Assembly (NCBI RefSeq): GCF_041228105.1
Contig: NZ_CP166097.1
Span: forward strand, 1,736,001-1,800,000
Length of the DNA stretch: 64,000 nucleotides
From: Pectobacterium aroidearum
Lineage (GTDB): Bacteria > Pseudomonadota > Gammaproteobacteria > Enterobacterales > Enterobacteriaceae
Reading direction: 5' to 3'
Position numbers and translations under genes: made by a program. The notes beneath the pieces are model-generated. The model was given only the letters and a program-made list of their open reading frames with translations. It did not search any database and was not told the DNA's origin. Shown one piece after another: positions 8,415 through 16,896 of this stretch (position 1 is the stretch's first letter; each line of letters opens with the position of its first letter).

Positions 8415-9802
8415 TGCGCAATTTTTGGCGCCACCTGAGAATCCCAACGCTCGTACGGAGAATTATTATCGCCCAAATGCTATTGCTTACACTGCTTTGG
8501 TGTCTTTTTCTGACCTACGTTTTATGGGAGAACTTGCGCAGCCCCGCTATGCTATTGGGCAACAAGACTTACGAAACCATTCTTACATTGGTTGATCGTA
8601 TGGGGGATCGCCCGCAGGATCTAACCGATGTGCTGGAAAAGTTTAGCAAGGCGTTGCAGGAAGGTTATGGCGGAGGGGAAGATCCAGCACTGTCAATCAG
8701 CCTAATCGTTCGGAAGAATAAAGAGATAATTTATTCATCTGACGGTGCTCCTGCGGTGGTGAGAAACACCCGATATGAGAAAATTCAGAGCATTCAGAGT
8801 GATGGCCGCACCTGGACTAGCCGTACGCTAAAGTCCGCGAACTCCGACGCGGAGGTAACGCTGGTCACCCCTGCCGGAGGCTGGAACTTCTTTATATACC
8901 TGAACTCGCGTGGATACTACATATTGCCGCTGCTGGTATGCATTCCTTTTCTTTTGTTTCCCGCGTGGCTGTCAATCCGCATTGCAATGCGCCCCTGGAA
9001 CAAGGTGGTCAATGAAATTGCCTTACGCACTCCAGAAGATCTCTCTCCTTTAAAAGAAGTACCAAAGCACAGGGAGCTTCGCCAAATGGTGGACGCTATT
9101 AATATATTTCTTGCCAGGGTGCGAGAAAGTGCTGAAAGGGAACGGGTTTTCATTGCAGATGCTGCTCATGAGCTGCGTACCCCTCTGGCTGCGATGCGTA
9201 TCAATGTTGAGGCTTTGCAGTCCTATATAAGCAGCGATAACCAACAGGCGTTGCTCGCGGGGATTATTCGCAGCAATAGCCGTGCTGCTCGTCTCGTTAA
9301 TCAACTGCTGCTGTTGATGCACAGCGAAGCGCGCATTGACACGGTTATGGAGCCTGTGCCGCTGACGACGCTCATACAAGAGCGGATGGCAGCGTTGGCA
9401 CCGCTAGCGGCTGGGCGCAGGATTGAACTTGAATTTTACTCCCATGATGAAATCTGGATTACCGCTGTTAGGGAACGCCTGATGTCGCTGATTGACAACG
9501 TCATTGAAAATGCCGTGAAGTACAGTCCTGAGGGCGGGCGGGTTGAGGTAGATGTACGATCATTAGATCAATCCACGCAGTTACGTGTCTCAGATGCAGG
9601 GCCCGGTATTCCCGTTGAATTGAGGGAGCGCGTGTTCGATAGATTTTTTCGCGATCCCAATCAGATGCAAAGCGGGAGTGGGCTGGGACTGGCAATCGTC
9701 AAAGCGGTTGCGCAGCAACACAACAGCAACGTATACCTAAGTACGTCTGCAGAAGGCGGGCTCATGGTAACGGTTGACTTTCCACACCACAATTCCGCCT
9801 GA
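8414..9802 (+). CDS. Sensor histidine kinase (QseC-like)
   Basis: 462 residues from the ATG that overlaps the regulator stop; a TTG three bases earlier is less likely. Two membrane segments (about 17-37 and 160-180) bracket a periplasmic sensor domain of about 120 residues. Then come HAMP, H-box FIADAAHELRTPLAAM (His about 247), N-box DNVIENAVKYS, G1 DAGPGIP and G2 GSGLGLAIV: a complete HisKA/HATPase_c kinase. It would phosphorylate the regulator encoded just upstream. The ligand is unknown; the linked MipA gene suggests an envelope signal. Confidence 0.9.
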   Translation: MRNFWRHLRIPTLVRRIIIAQMLLLTLLWCLFLTYVLWENLRSPAMLLGNKTYETILTLVDRMGDRPQDLTDVLEKFSKALQEGYGGGEDPALSISLIVRKNKEIIYSSDGAPAVVRNTRYEKIQSIQSDGRTWTSRTLKSANSDAEVTLVTPAGGWNFFIYLNSRGYYILPLLVCIPFLLFPAWLSIRIAMRPWNKVVNEIALRTPEDLSPLKEVPKHRELRQMVDAINIFLARVRESAERERVFIADAAHELRTPLAAMRINVEALQSYISSDNQQALLAGIIRSNSRAARLVNQLLLLMHSEARIDTVMEPVPLTTLIQERMAALAPLAAGRRIELEFYSHDEIWITAVRERLMSLIDNVIENAVKYSPEGGRVEVDVRSLDQSTQLRVSDAGPGIPVELRERVFDRFFRDPNQMQSGSGLGLAIVKAVAQQHNSNVYLSTSAEGGLMVTVDFPHHNSA

Positions 9803-9854
9803 AAGAAAACACAATGTTGTCCTTTTCCTTATTACTTGAGAAATCAGTCGCGCA

Positions 9855-9916
9855 TTGCGGATCCAGCATCAGTGCCTCATCCGCTTCCGCCTTCAACGCC
9901 TGGATGAGATTAAGCC
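9855..9916 (-). pseudogene. Fragment of a class IV aminotransferase gene
   Basis: The reverse strand reads LNLIQALKAEADEALMLDPQC, closely matching the region of the intact aminotransferase at 27137-28054 (LNLIQALLQALQAGADEALMLDP). At the nucleotide level the match includes GATCCAGCATCAGTGCCTCA at 9860-9879 and 27460-27479. Only about 60 bp remain, abutting the SMP-30 fragment, so it is a relic and not a gene. Confidence 0.65.
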
Positions 9917-10478
9917 AAAGCGGCTTTCTGGCAATCCGGCAAAAAAGGGTGACCGGATACTGAAAAGTGCACCGTCATAGGTGGTTGGCTCAGTAAGTCC
10001 AACACGTGCGCTGGTGCAAAAAAGCGTGTTCAGTGACGAACCGCCGAGCACCGGGCAGGTAGTCTGGATGGCAGGAGCAGACAGAATACTGTGCGTTTCT
10101 CCCTCTGGGCTGTAACGAACAACCCGACTGCCGCCCCATTCGGCGTTCCACAGATAACCCTGTGCATCAATGCAGGAACCATCAGGCGCGCCGCCGCCTT
10201 CGACTTCCGTAAAGATTCGCTGATTGTCGAGCGAAGGATAATCACAGCAAAAGATTCGTCCCTGCATGGAGTCGCTGTAATACATCGTGCCCCCATCCGG
10301 GCTGAAGCAGATGCTGTTAGGAATGGCAACAGCGGGCAGATCGAGTTTTTCCGTTTCCAGACTGACAGAATTTAGCCTGTGAAATTTACCGATGGGCTCC
10401 ACCGGATAGCCGTCGTGCATCGTGCTAAATACGAAGTTTCCTGCGCGATCGCAGCGGCCGTCATTAAGCCGGAAGCTT
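9893..10478 (-). pseudogene. SMP-30/gluconolactonase/LRE family protein, 5'-truncated
   Basis: About 195 residues matching the C-terminal two thirds of SMP-30 beta-propeller lactonases: RLNDGRCDRAGNFVFSTM (metal-site Asn-Asp region), NSICFSPDGGTMYYSDS (metal-binding Asn/Asp), and GAPDGSCIDAQGYLWNAEWGGSRVVRYSP. Family members have about 290 residues; the first about 90, including the N-terminal metal-binding Glu, are absent. At about 10478 the frame runs directly into the oppositely oriented LysR gene, and its 3' end runs into an aminotransferase fragment. It is almost surely non-functional. Confidence 0.75.
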
Positions 10479-10479
10479 C

Positions 10480-11307
10480 GTGCGGGCAGCAGAAGCGCTT
10501 TCACTACCTGCTTCAACGGTTACCAGTACCATTAAAAGTCTTGAGAAATATCTGCAGGTGCGCCTGCTTAACCGGACAACGAGGCGGGTCAGCCTTACCC
10601 CAGAAGGTTTGCAGTATCTCAGTGAGTGCAGGGAAATTCTCTCATTAATCGAACATGCGGAATCCGGCCTGAAGGATTCCGTCAGGCGACCACAGGGGCG
10701 TTTGCGAATTGATATGCCGGGTGGGATAGCCCATTTTATCGTTATGCCAAACCTGAAAGACTTTTACCGGCTTTATCCGGATATTTACCTGATGATTGGG
10801 GTAAGCGATCGACAGGTCAATCTCGTTCAGGAGGGCGTGGACTGCGTAATCAGGACGGGGGAGTTGAATAACTCTACGCTTGTGGCCCGTCCGCTTGGCC
10901 GTTTTCGGTGGATCACTTGCGCATCACCGGACTATCTCAGGGAGTATGGTATTCCTGATAGCCCAGAAGCGTTGTCACAGCATCGGGCCATTCACTACTT
11001 TTCCGGCTCTGCCAGGCGCGCGGATGAACTGCATTTCCTGCGTGGCGCTGAGACGTTGTCCGTGCCAGTAAAGGGAAATGCCGCCGTTAATGAAACGGGG
11101 CTCTATATTAAAATGTGTCTTGACGGTTTTGGGCTGGCACAGCTTGCTGAAAGCATCGTCTTTGAGAATCTTCAGGAAGGGAAACTTGTTGAGGTTATGA
11201 CTGACTGGCAGCCGCCATCAGTTCCGGTCATATTACTTTACCCACATCAGCGTTTTCTTTCTCCGGCCGTTCGCGCGTTTGCAGACTGGGTTGCCACTAT
11301 TCTATGA
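10480..11307 (+). pseudogene. LysR family transcriptional regulator, N-terminally truncated
   Basis: 275 codons from a GTG. The sequence opens inside the LysR helix-turn-helix (RAAEALSLPASTVTSTIKSLEKYLQVRLLNRTTRRVSLTPEG), lacking about 20-25 residues that should form the first helix and the start codon. The effector domain (about residues 75-275, from RPQGRLRIDMPGGIAHFIVMPNL on) is complete. It is fused head-to-head with the SMP-30 fragment; a deletion between two divergent genes would explain both truncations. A weak product from internal starts is possible but DNA binding would be impaired. Confidence 0.65.
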
Positions 11308-11641
11308 AGCACACGTGCCAGCGCTATGAATGTCTTTTCCCGCTCAAAGCGGACCGTGCCCCGTTCGCAATGACTGCTTTGTGCCAGAAGCGGACGTTGC
11401 TAACTCACAAACTGCGTAGGGAGTAAACCAATGAGCTGATGTTATCTCGTTCTCATTTTCTGACTACGAAGATCACTCTGTAGGATATTAATAGGTATAG
11501 TTGTCTAAGACTTTCATGGGGGGCTTATTCGAAAACACTAGATGCTAGGTAAGATCACACTCATCGGTGTCAAACATGCCAATGACTGGTATTAGAATAA
11601 ATATCAGTAGTATGGTGTAAGAAATGTATCTAACATAAGGG
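11308..11641. repeat. Intergenic region with an R1 inverted repeat
   Basis: The R1 copy occupies about 11331-11400: left arm TGTCTTTTCCCGCTCAAAGC, right arm from TGACTGCTTTGTGCCAG to GCGGACGTTGC, in inverted orientation with a 15-bp loop. From 11410 to 11641 the DNA becomes AT-rich and should hold the promoter of the SIR2-like gene; I see no gene. Confidence 0.6.
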
Positions 11642-12556
11642 ATGGAAATGCGCGATTATTCACTACTTATTGGAAATGGCATAAATAATATTACAAATGG
11701 AAATTCTTGGCTTGATGTTTTAAATAATCTAGGGGAAACATATGGGATAACAATTGACACACATGAAAAACCATTCCCACTAGCCTATGAAGAGATTTAT
11801 TTTAATATTTCAAATAAAAAAATTAATGGATTTTCAGAAAATAAAATAAAAGATTCGATTGCATCAAAGATAAATACAATACAACCAAATGAAATTCATA
11901 AAGAAATAATAGGGTTGGAATGTAATAATATTTTAACAACAAACTATGACTTGGCTTTTGAATATTGTTTAGATGACAACATCAGGCCTGAGGATTTAAA
12001 AAATGAAGGTGTAATAAAAGAAAGTAAATACAATATCTTCAGGCATCACAAGGTGAAAAGCAAAAAAATATGGCATATACATGGAGCAGTGAATAACCCA
12101 AGCTCAATAATCCTTGGCTATGAACATTACAGTGGTTATTTGCAAAGTATGCGGGGGTATACAACTACCGGGAGTCAGTATTCCAATAAATCGTTCAACG
12201 AGCCACTTACAAAACGGTTGCAAGAAAATGATATTGGTAATAGCTGGATCGATGAGTTTTTTACTAATGATGTATATATCTTAGGCTTGAGCTTGGATTT
12301 TGTCGAAATTGATCTTTGGTGGTTACTTACATTTAGAGAAAGATATAAAATTGAAAAGAAAATAAGCTTACAAAATGAGATAATATATTACATTCCTAGT
12401 TATTATTATAATGATGCTGCTTCCAAACCAAAAATCGATCTTTTGGAAAGTGTTGGGATTATAATTAATCATGAGTTCGGATTAGTGTTCAAAGGGAAGG
12501 AAAAAGAGTATTACCTCGAGGTAATCAAAGACATTCAGAGTAAAACTAATAGATAA
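11642..12556 (+). CDS. SIR2-like domain protein (putative NAD-consuming defence protein)
   Basis: 304 residues. SIR2_2-type motifs are visible: LLIGNGINN (residues 8-16, nucleotide loop), NILTTNYDLAFEY (96-108), WHIHGAVNNPSSIILGYEHY (144-163, with the family's catalytic-position His147) and VYILGLSLDFVEIDLWWLL near 215-235. In many anti-phage systems such domains deplete NAD+ on infection; here no partner (Argonaute, HerA, DSR signature) is adjacent, so the role is inferred. Alternative start at 11648 is equally possible. Strongly AT-rich relative to the core genes, as in acquired DNA. Confidence 0.75.
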   Translation: MEMRDYSLLIGNGINNITNGNSWLDVLNNLGETYGITIDTHEKPFPLAYEEIYFNISNKKINGFSENKIKDSIASKINTIQPNEIHKEIIGLECNNILTTNYDLAFEYCLDDNIRPEDLKNEGVIKESKYNIFRHHKVKSKKIWHIHGAVNNPSSIILGYEHYSGYLQSMRGYTTTGSQYSNKSFNEPLTKRLQENDIGNSWIDEFFTNDVYILGLSLDFVEIDLWWLLTFRERYKIEKKISLQNEIIYYIPSYYYNDAASKPKIDLLESVGIIINHEFGLVFKGKEKEYYLEVIKDIQSKTNR

Positions 12557-12577
12557 TCTTTTCTCTATAAAGAGAAT

Positions 12578-12602
12578 GGTCAAAGAATACTATTCTTTGA
12601 CC
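12578..12602 (+). terminator. Hairpin after the SIR2-like gene
   Basis: GGTCAAAGAA and TTCTTTGACC form a perfect 10-bp stem around a 5-base loop, 22 bp after the stop codon. There is no T-run, so intrinsic termination is not certain. Confidence 0.45.
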
Positions 12603-12619
12603 GCTGAGATGAGCATTTA

Positions 12620-12688
12620 GTCCGCTTCTCGCTCATAGCAGACCTGATAGCTTTTCAGCATGTTTACTCAGTGCTGGAAGCAGAGATT
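12620..12688. repeat. R1 inverted repeat copy
   Basis: Left arm 12620-12643 starts GTCCGCTTCTCGCTCATAGC and ends AGAC; right arm about 12667-12688 (ACTCAGTGCTGGAAGCAGAG) is its inverted, partly decayed partner. Confidence 0.6.
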
Positions 12689-12765
12689 TCTCACAGGACA
12701 GGGATGCCATTGCAGGTTAGATCGGCTATTAATGAGTAGAATGTGGTATGTATACAGAAAAATCG

Positions 12766-13161
12766 TTATGACTGAATAAGGGGCATGAATTCTTTTTTCT
12801 TTCTCGTAGCCCATTCGGGCTTGATTGAGAGCATTAAGTAAAATTGTCTTCGGAAGTATATATCCCTGAATTTTTTGTCAGGGGATACCTTCGATGCAGC
12901 ATAATCTGAAGCTAAAGCTCGAACACCGCAATCTGCAAACCAATAAAGGATTTCGTCGTCGCTAAGGGTAACCTTACGCTCGATTTCCATGCCTCGTTCA
13001 CTCACAACGAAATGGTATTCTTGCCTGTAAATTTCCAGATAGGGAGTCGCGACGCCATCAGGTTGGTCGGGGATGATGAAGTAATGGTTAGGCCTGACAC
13101 CACAACCAAGTCGCACGCCAATACTAAGAAGCTCTGCCCTCAGTTCTTCGAGAGTTTTCAT
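12766..13161 (-). CDS. Imm63-like immunity family protein
   Basis: 131 residues, no signal or membrane segment. The pattern ILYWFADCGVRALASDYAASKVSPDKKFRDIYFRRQFYLMLSIKPEWATRKKKEF resembles the Imm63 immunity family, with its ILYWxxAD, FRRxxFxxQ and PEWAxRKxxE positions. Immunity proteins of this class neutralise polymorphic toxins delivered by kin. No toxin gene is adjacent, so it may be an orphan immunity gene. Family assignment is from pattern memory and should be treated as moderate. Confidence 0.5.
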   Translation of the reverse strand: MKTLEELRAELLSIGVRLGCGVRPNHYFIIPDQPDGVATPYLEIYRQEYHFVVSERGMEIERKVTLSDDEILYWFADCGVRALASDYAASKVSPDKKFRDIYFRRQFYLMLSIKPEWATRKKKEFMPLIQS

Positions 13162-13265
13162 GACATTCTATTCATCTTGTATGCTAACCACCCATTCCAT
13201 ATATTTTCTGTATCAATACCCGAATAGCCACGTTTTTCCATCATATTTCTGGCAAGAAACGTATG

Positions 13266-13721
13266 TCACTCCTGCAATATCTTTGAAAAACAGACCGCCT
13301 CTTCCCGGCCTATATAGGGGCCGTAATTCTCAATACGTACATACCCATTTTTTTCGTAAAAATGTACAGCCCTGTGGTTAACGTGCCGGGTTTCAAGCCT
13401 GAGCTCGATATACCCCATATTCTTTGCCGATACTTCTAGAAAAGTGAGTAAAGCTCTGCCAATACCTGGCGCGCTTCGGTCTGAAAACATCCTTTTAAGC
13501 TCAGCGATATTTTGCGTTAATGGGCGAATAGCGCCACATCCTATCGCATCGCCATGAGTGTTTTTTGCTAATACCCACAGTGATCGGTCCCTATCTATTG
13601 AATCAACGGTGAAATTGCTTTTGCCACTATCACCGGTAATAGCAGCAAGTTCTGATGACAATGTTTCGATTAAATAATGAGATTCTGGAGCAGATGGATC
13701 TGATTTCTCTACTGTTATCAT
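13266..13721 (-). CDS. GNAT family N-acetyltransferase
   Basis: 151 residues with the full GNAT layout: GDAIGCGAIRPLTQNIAELKRMF (strand 4), then the acetyl-CoA loop APGIGRALLTFLEVSAKNMGYIELRLETRHVNHRAVHFYEKNGYVRIENYGPY. The expected R/QxxGxG/A loop is seen as SAPGIGRAL, with the first position changed. The LETRHVNHRAVHFYEKNGY end is typical of small-molecule acetyltransferases of the PhnO/MarR-linked type. The substrate is unknown. It lies about 100 bp upstream of the Imm63-like gene, in the same direction. Confidence 0.85.
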   Translation of the reverse strand: MITVEKSDPSAPESHYLIETLSSELAAITGDSGKSNFTVDSIDRDRSLWVLAKNTHGDAIGCGAIRPLTQNIAELKRMFSDRSAPGIGRALLTFLEVSAKNMGYIELRLETRHVNHRAVHFYEKNGYVRIENYGPYIGREEAVCFSKILQE

Positions 13722-13936
13722 GGTTATGCCTTTTGCCTAAGTCATCGCCAGCATAGAATATCCTGATGGAAAAGGCATCATCCTGAAATAGGTGAGAGTA
13801 AATCGCTAAATGCCACCTATCCGGGGCCACGACGGCCTATTCCGCGCCAATCCATACTGATAGCGGTTTCTTCCCACCGCATGTACTGCGTATAATACAG
13901 CTTCTATACACTCTGAAAATTACTGTGGCTAATGGT

Positions 13937-14281
13937 ATGAGTCTCAATTACTTTTGTTATTTACTATTGGTCTTTGCGGCGATCGGTAGCACGATGACGT
14001 CTGACCCCTTTGCTATGTGGCTCCTGCTCGCCAATGTACTGACGCTGGTGATTTACGGCGTTGATAAAATGGCGGCGCGTAAGGCCTGGCGCAGAGTGCC
14101 TGAATCCACGTTGCTGGTGTTTGGGGTTGTCGGTGGGTGGGTTGGCGCGATGGCGGGTCAACAACTCTTTCGCCATAAAACACAAAAGCAGCCATTTAAA
14201 ACATACTTCATCGTCAGCATAATATTGAGTATCTCAGTTATGGTGGCGGTTTATCTGTTCTATCCATTTCCTCCTTCCTGA
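13937..14281 (+). CDS. DUF1294 small membrane protein
   Basis: About 114 residues from the ATG (MSLNYFCYLL); a GTG four codons upstream at 13925 is the longer option. Three or four membrane helices with the family core YGVDKMAARKAWRRVPESTLLVFGVVGGWVGAMAGQQLFRHKTQKQPF, which is diagnostic for DUF1294 (the RxPExxL and HKTxKxxF motifs). In other bacteria this domain is often fused to a cold-shock domain; here it is alone. Function unknown. Confidence 0.85.
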   Translation: MSLNYFCYLLLVFAAIGSTMTSDPFAMWLLLANVLTLVIYGVDKMAARKAWRRVPESTLLVFGVVGGWVGAMAGQQLFRHKTQKQPFKTYFIVSIILSISVMVAVYLFYPFPPS

Positions 14282-14283
14282 GG

Positions 14284-14310
14284 TGTTGCTTCGTGCCAGA
14301 AGCAGACGTT
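14284..14310. repeat. R1 repeat, single arm
   Basis: TTGCTTCGTGCCAGAAGCAG then ACGTT: one R1 arm directly after the DUF1294 stop codon; no clear inverted partner is visible. Confidence 0.5.
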
Positions 14311-14479
14311 ATCTGCGGATAAATTTCAGTACTTCTCTCTAGAGACACGGCGTAACGGCAATCCGCTGCACTTATTCATATTTTCCAAAACAGAAAAGTA
14401 TTCCGCTGCGTCAGTTGGTAGTATTCGACATCGCACAGTGTTGGGCATTTAAATCAACAACGAGCATGACCCTCTAACA

Positions 14480-15103
14480 ATGAAATTGATACTTGTTCGA
14501 CACGCGGAAACCGAGTGGAATTTGAAAGGAATTATTCAGGGACACTGTGATAGCTCTTTGACTCGTCGCGGTTTGCGTGAAACATCCGCCTTACTGGATG
14601 CACTTACTGAAAGTGAGTACCAAGTAGAACGTGTTTACGCTTCTCCGCTTGGACGTGCCTGGCAAATGGGGCAGAGCCTGGCTGAATATTTTCGCTGCTC
14701 GCTGACGGCTGAACCGGCCCTTAAAGAGCAGGCCTTTGGTCAGTTTGAAGGGATGCCACTAGAACTGCTCAGACAAAAGCATCCGAACGATGCAAATGCG
14801 TTATTCAGGCTTGATGCAGAATATTGTCCACCAGGTGGTGAGTCACTGGCACACGCTTCTCAGCGGGTTATACGTTTTGTACAAAGCCTGGAAGATACAT
14901 CATCACATCATCAGACAATATGTATTGTGTCTCACGGGCACGTCAGTCAGGGCATTCTGGCAATGTTTAAAGAAGGGACTGTCAAGAGTTTCGCTCGGTA
15001 TGCTCAACCCAACGCGAGTTATTCTGTTATCGATCTGATTAATGGGAAATGTATCGATCTCAGGTGGGGGATTGCTACACACTTACGTCAACTTGAAAGG
15101 TAG
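14480..15103 (+). CDS. Histidine phosphatase family (phosphoglycerate-mutase-like) protein
   Basis: 207 residues. The catalytic phospho-histidine sits in LILVRHAETEWN (residues 3-14, RHAE variant of RHG), followed by GHCDSSLTRRGLRET, the second Arg in VYASPLGRAWQMG, the Glu in EQAFGQFEGMP, and the proton-donor His in CIVSHGHVSQGILAMF. This set matches the cobC/GpmB-like branch of small phosphatases. The substrate is not predictable. Single gene flanked by R1 repeats on both sides. Confidence 0.85.
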   Translation: MKLILVRHAETEWNLKGIIQGHCDSSLTRRGLRETSALLDALTESEYQVERVYASPLGRAWQMGQSLAEYFRCSLTAEPALKEQAFGQFEGMPLELLRQKHPNDANALFRLDAEYCPPGGESLAHASQRVIRFVQSLEDTSSHHQTICIVSHGHVSQGILAMFKEGTVKSFARYAQPNASYSVIDLINGKCIDLRWGIATHLRQLER

Positions 15104-15163
15104 ATGACTTTCAAATATTCGAAGTCCTTCCTGATAAGCCAGCTTGATAAAAGTTCAAGGTTC

Positions 15164-15230
15164 CCTGCTCGCTCTTAGCAGACCACACGGCTCTTCAAAT
15201 GATCCGCTTCGTGCCAACAGCGGAAGTAGC
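15164..15230. repeat. R1 inverted repeat copy
   Basis: Left arm about 15164-15183 (CTGCTCGCTCTTAGCAGACC), right arm about 15201-15230 (ATCCGCTTCGTGCCAACAGC then GGAAG). It lies between the convergent phosphatase and HEPN genes. Confidence 0.55.
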
Positions 15231-15264
15231 TAACAACAGTTTATGTGGAGAAGCTGTGAGCAGG

Positions 15265-16218
15265 TCAATCATTACTAAAGTGATAGTACCCATGATCCTC
15301 TGCATATGAGGCCATTGATTCATGATCATTCGGGTCAATTAATTCATAATACTCCTGAGGGGTATAATGTGTTCTGTTTGTGTAGTGATCTGCTACCCCG
15401 GCCGCAGCTAATTGAGCATAACCATTTAGTTTCAATCCACAAGCTGGACATGAAAATACAGTTGGAATTACTGATCGCCTAGTTATTATCTCTGTCCCTT
15501 TGTTTTCCACTTGCTCTTTCCCATATTCATTCCCATGAACTGTAGCAGTACAAGAACATGCTGGACATTTCACCTTGTGATGCTTTTTATGAGAAAGATC
15601 TTCGCCTTGCTTTTCAGCGATTATCTTTATTGCCTCTTTCTCTTCCAATGATTTATCATTAAAAACTTTCTCATAAGCATTGATTTGAGTTATTACATGT
15701 TTTTTGACCTGTTTATCAAGTTCAGTAATAATTTCATGAGCCGCTTTTGCTTCATCTTCACCAAACAGCTCTTCTAGGTTTTTATCTTGCGCTTGTGATA
15801 ACACTCTACAACATTTATAAAATGCCCCAATCCATTGTTGAGGTTTATATTCAACAAAAGCGGCGGTGCCTGAGTGAACCTCTTCATTTCTACGTCCGGC
15901 CAAAGCCAAAGCTATCGTGATCTCCTCCTCATTGAAATCTGGAATCAAATCTTTGCAAAGTTTCAATACCTGAGATGTAGATATAGACTTAGCCTGCGAG
16001 ATATTCGCGTTAAGACCTAAAGCTGCAAGGAGATTTTTTTGATCTTTATCAGGCTCAGCAAGTAAGCACGGACTAAAGTGTGAGATAGTTGACCGTGAAA
16101 GTAACTCAAGCCCCATTGCGCACCATAGCCCAAAAATCTCTGAATCTCTGTCATCATTAAATGCTCTTTGAAAATAAACCTTACTTTTTGACCACAATGA
16201 ATCATTATCCCAACTCAT
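15265..16218 (-). CDS. HEPN-like protein with C-terminal zinc ribbon (putative RNase)
   Basis: 317 residues. Residues about 25-145 are helical and contain GRRNEEVHSG with Arg110-Asn111-x3-His115, the RNxxxH active-site motif of HEPN ribonucleases. Residues 218-221 (CPAC) and 257-260 (CPAC) form a four-cysteine zinc ribbon, with a basic HKKHHKVK stretch just before it. The tail is acidic and aromatic. It begins 3 bp after the stop codon of the TauD-like gene, so the two form an operon. HEPN proteins in accessory DNA usually act as toxins or phage-activated RNases; that role here is inference. I know of similar proteins as singletons but of no characterised function. Confidence 0.6.
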   Translation of the reverse strand: MSWDNDSLWSKSKVYFQRAFNDDRDSEIFGLWCAMGLELLSRSTISHFSPCLLAEPDKDQKNLLAALGLNANISQAKSISTSQVLKLCKDLIPDFNEEEITIALALAGRRNEEVHSGTAAFVEYKPQQWIGAFYKCCRVLSQAQDKNLEELFGEDEAKAAHEIITELDKQVKKHVITQINAYEKVFNDKSLEEKEAIKIIAEKQGEDLSHKKHHKVKCPACSCTATVHGNEYGKEQVENKGTEIITRRSVIPTVFSCPACGLKLNGYAQLAAAGVADHYTNRTHYTPQEYYELIDPNDHESMASYAEDHGYYHFSND

Positions 16219-16221
16219 TTT

Positions 16222-16842
16222 TCACCTCACGTAAGCTCTAAATATTTTTCGGATTTCATGCTTGTTCTCGACCTTACTCCTTCCATGAAGCATGTTCCAG
16301 TTATTAAGAACCAAAGCATTTGAACCCGACCAATTAAAATTAATTAAATTCATTCCTCGGATTACCTCATGAAATATCTCTATAAACTTCCTACCTTGTT
16401 CGTTTGCGGGTGTCATTATATTCGGGTCGAATCTGAATCCATTTCCTAATGGAGAAGAAAATTTTAAACCTCGATAGTTTACACTTTCATATGTATGAAC
16501 TTTAAATATAGCATCATTAATGATTTTCTTTTCGCTTTCAGAGAAAGCGTCTACTATATCTCTCCACGACAAGATGGTTGTTGATGTTGCGCTAGCCTCG
16601 GGTGACCACATTATTAAAAATCTTGCTGGTATTGCCCAAAAGGCAGTATCGGTGTGTAATGGGAATTCGGCAAAACCGAAATTTTGACTGAAAGAACCTG
16701 TTTTGGCATTAACACCGTCATTTGCTATAATCACATCGTATACTTCGCCATTAGGGTGAGGAATTATTTCACCTAAACTCTTAGCCAACGATAGAAAGCT
16801 CTCTACTGAATCGCATTCTTCTACAATATTATATTTATTCAT
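16222..16842 (-). CDS. TauD/TfdA-like Fe(II)/2-oxoglutarate dioxygenase
   Basis: 206 residues from the ATG giving MNKYNIVEE; the frame is open to a GTG at 16896 that adds 18 hydrophobic residues of no family character, and neither start has a clear ribosome site. The facial triad is visible as H63-T-D65 (FPLHTDTAFW) and His186 (NNWNMLHGRSK), and a C-terminal Arg pair (RKIFRAYVR) fits the 2-oxoglutarate anchor. It is shorter than TauD (about 280 residues), so the substrate lid is reduced. It is first gene of an operon with the HEPN/zinc-ribbon protein, a context not seen in taurine or sulfonate catabolism. Confidence 0.7.
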   Translation of the reverse strand: MNKYNIVEECDSVESFLSLAKSLGEIIPHPNGEVYDVIIANDGVNAKTGSFSQNFGFAEFPLHTDTAFWAIPARFLIMWSPEASATSTTILSWRDIVDAFSESEKKIINDAIFKVHTYESVNYRGLKFSSPLGNGFRFDPNIMTPANEQGRKFIEIFHEVIRGMNLINFNWSGSNALVLNNWNMLHGRSKVENKHEIRKIFRAYVR

Positions 16843-16896
16843 ATAAAAACACATAGTGATAGACGTTAAAAAAACGATATATGTTATAAAATTCAC

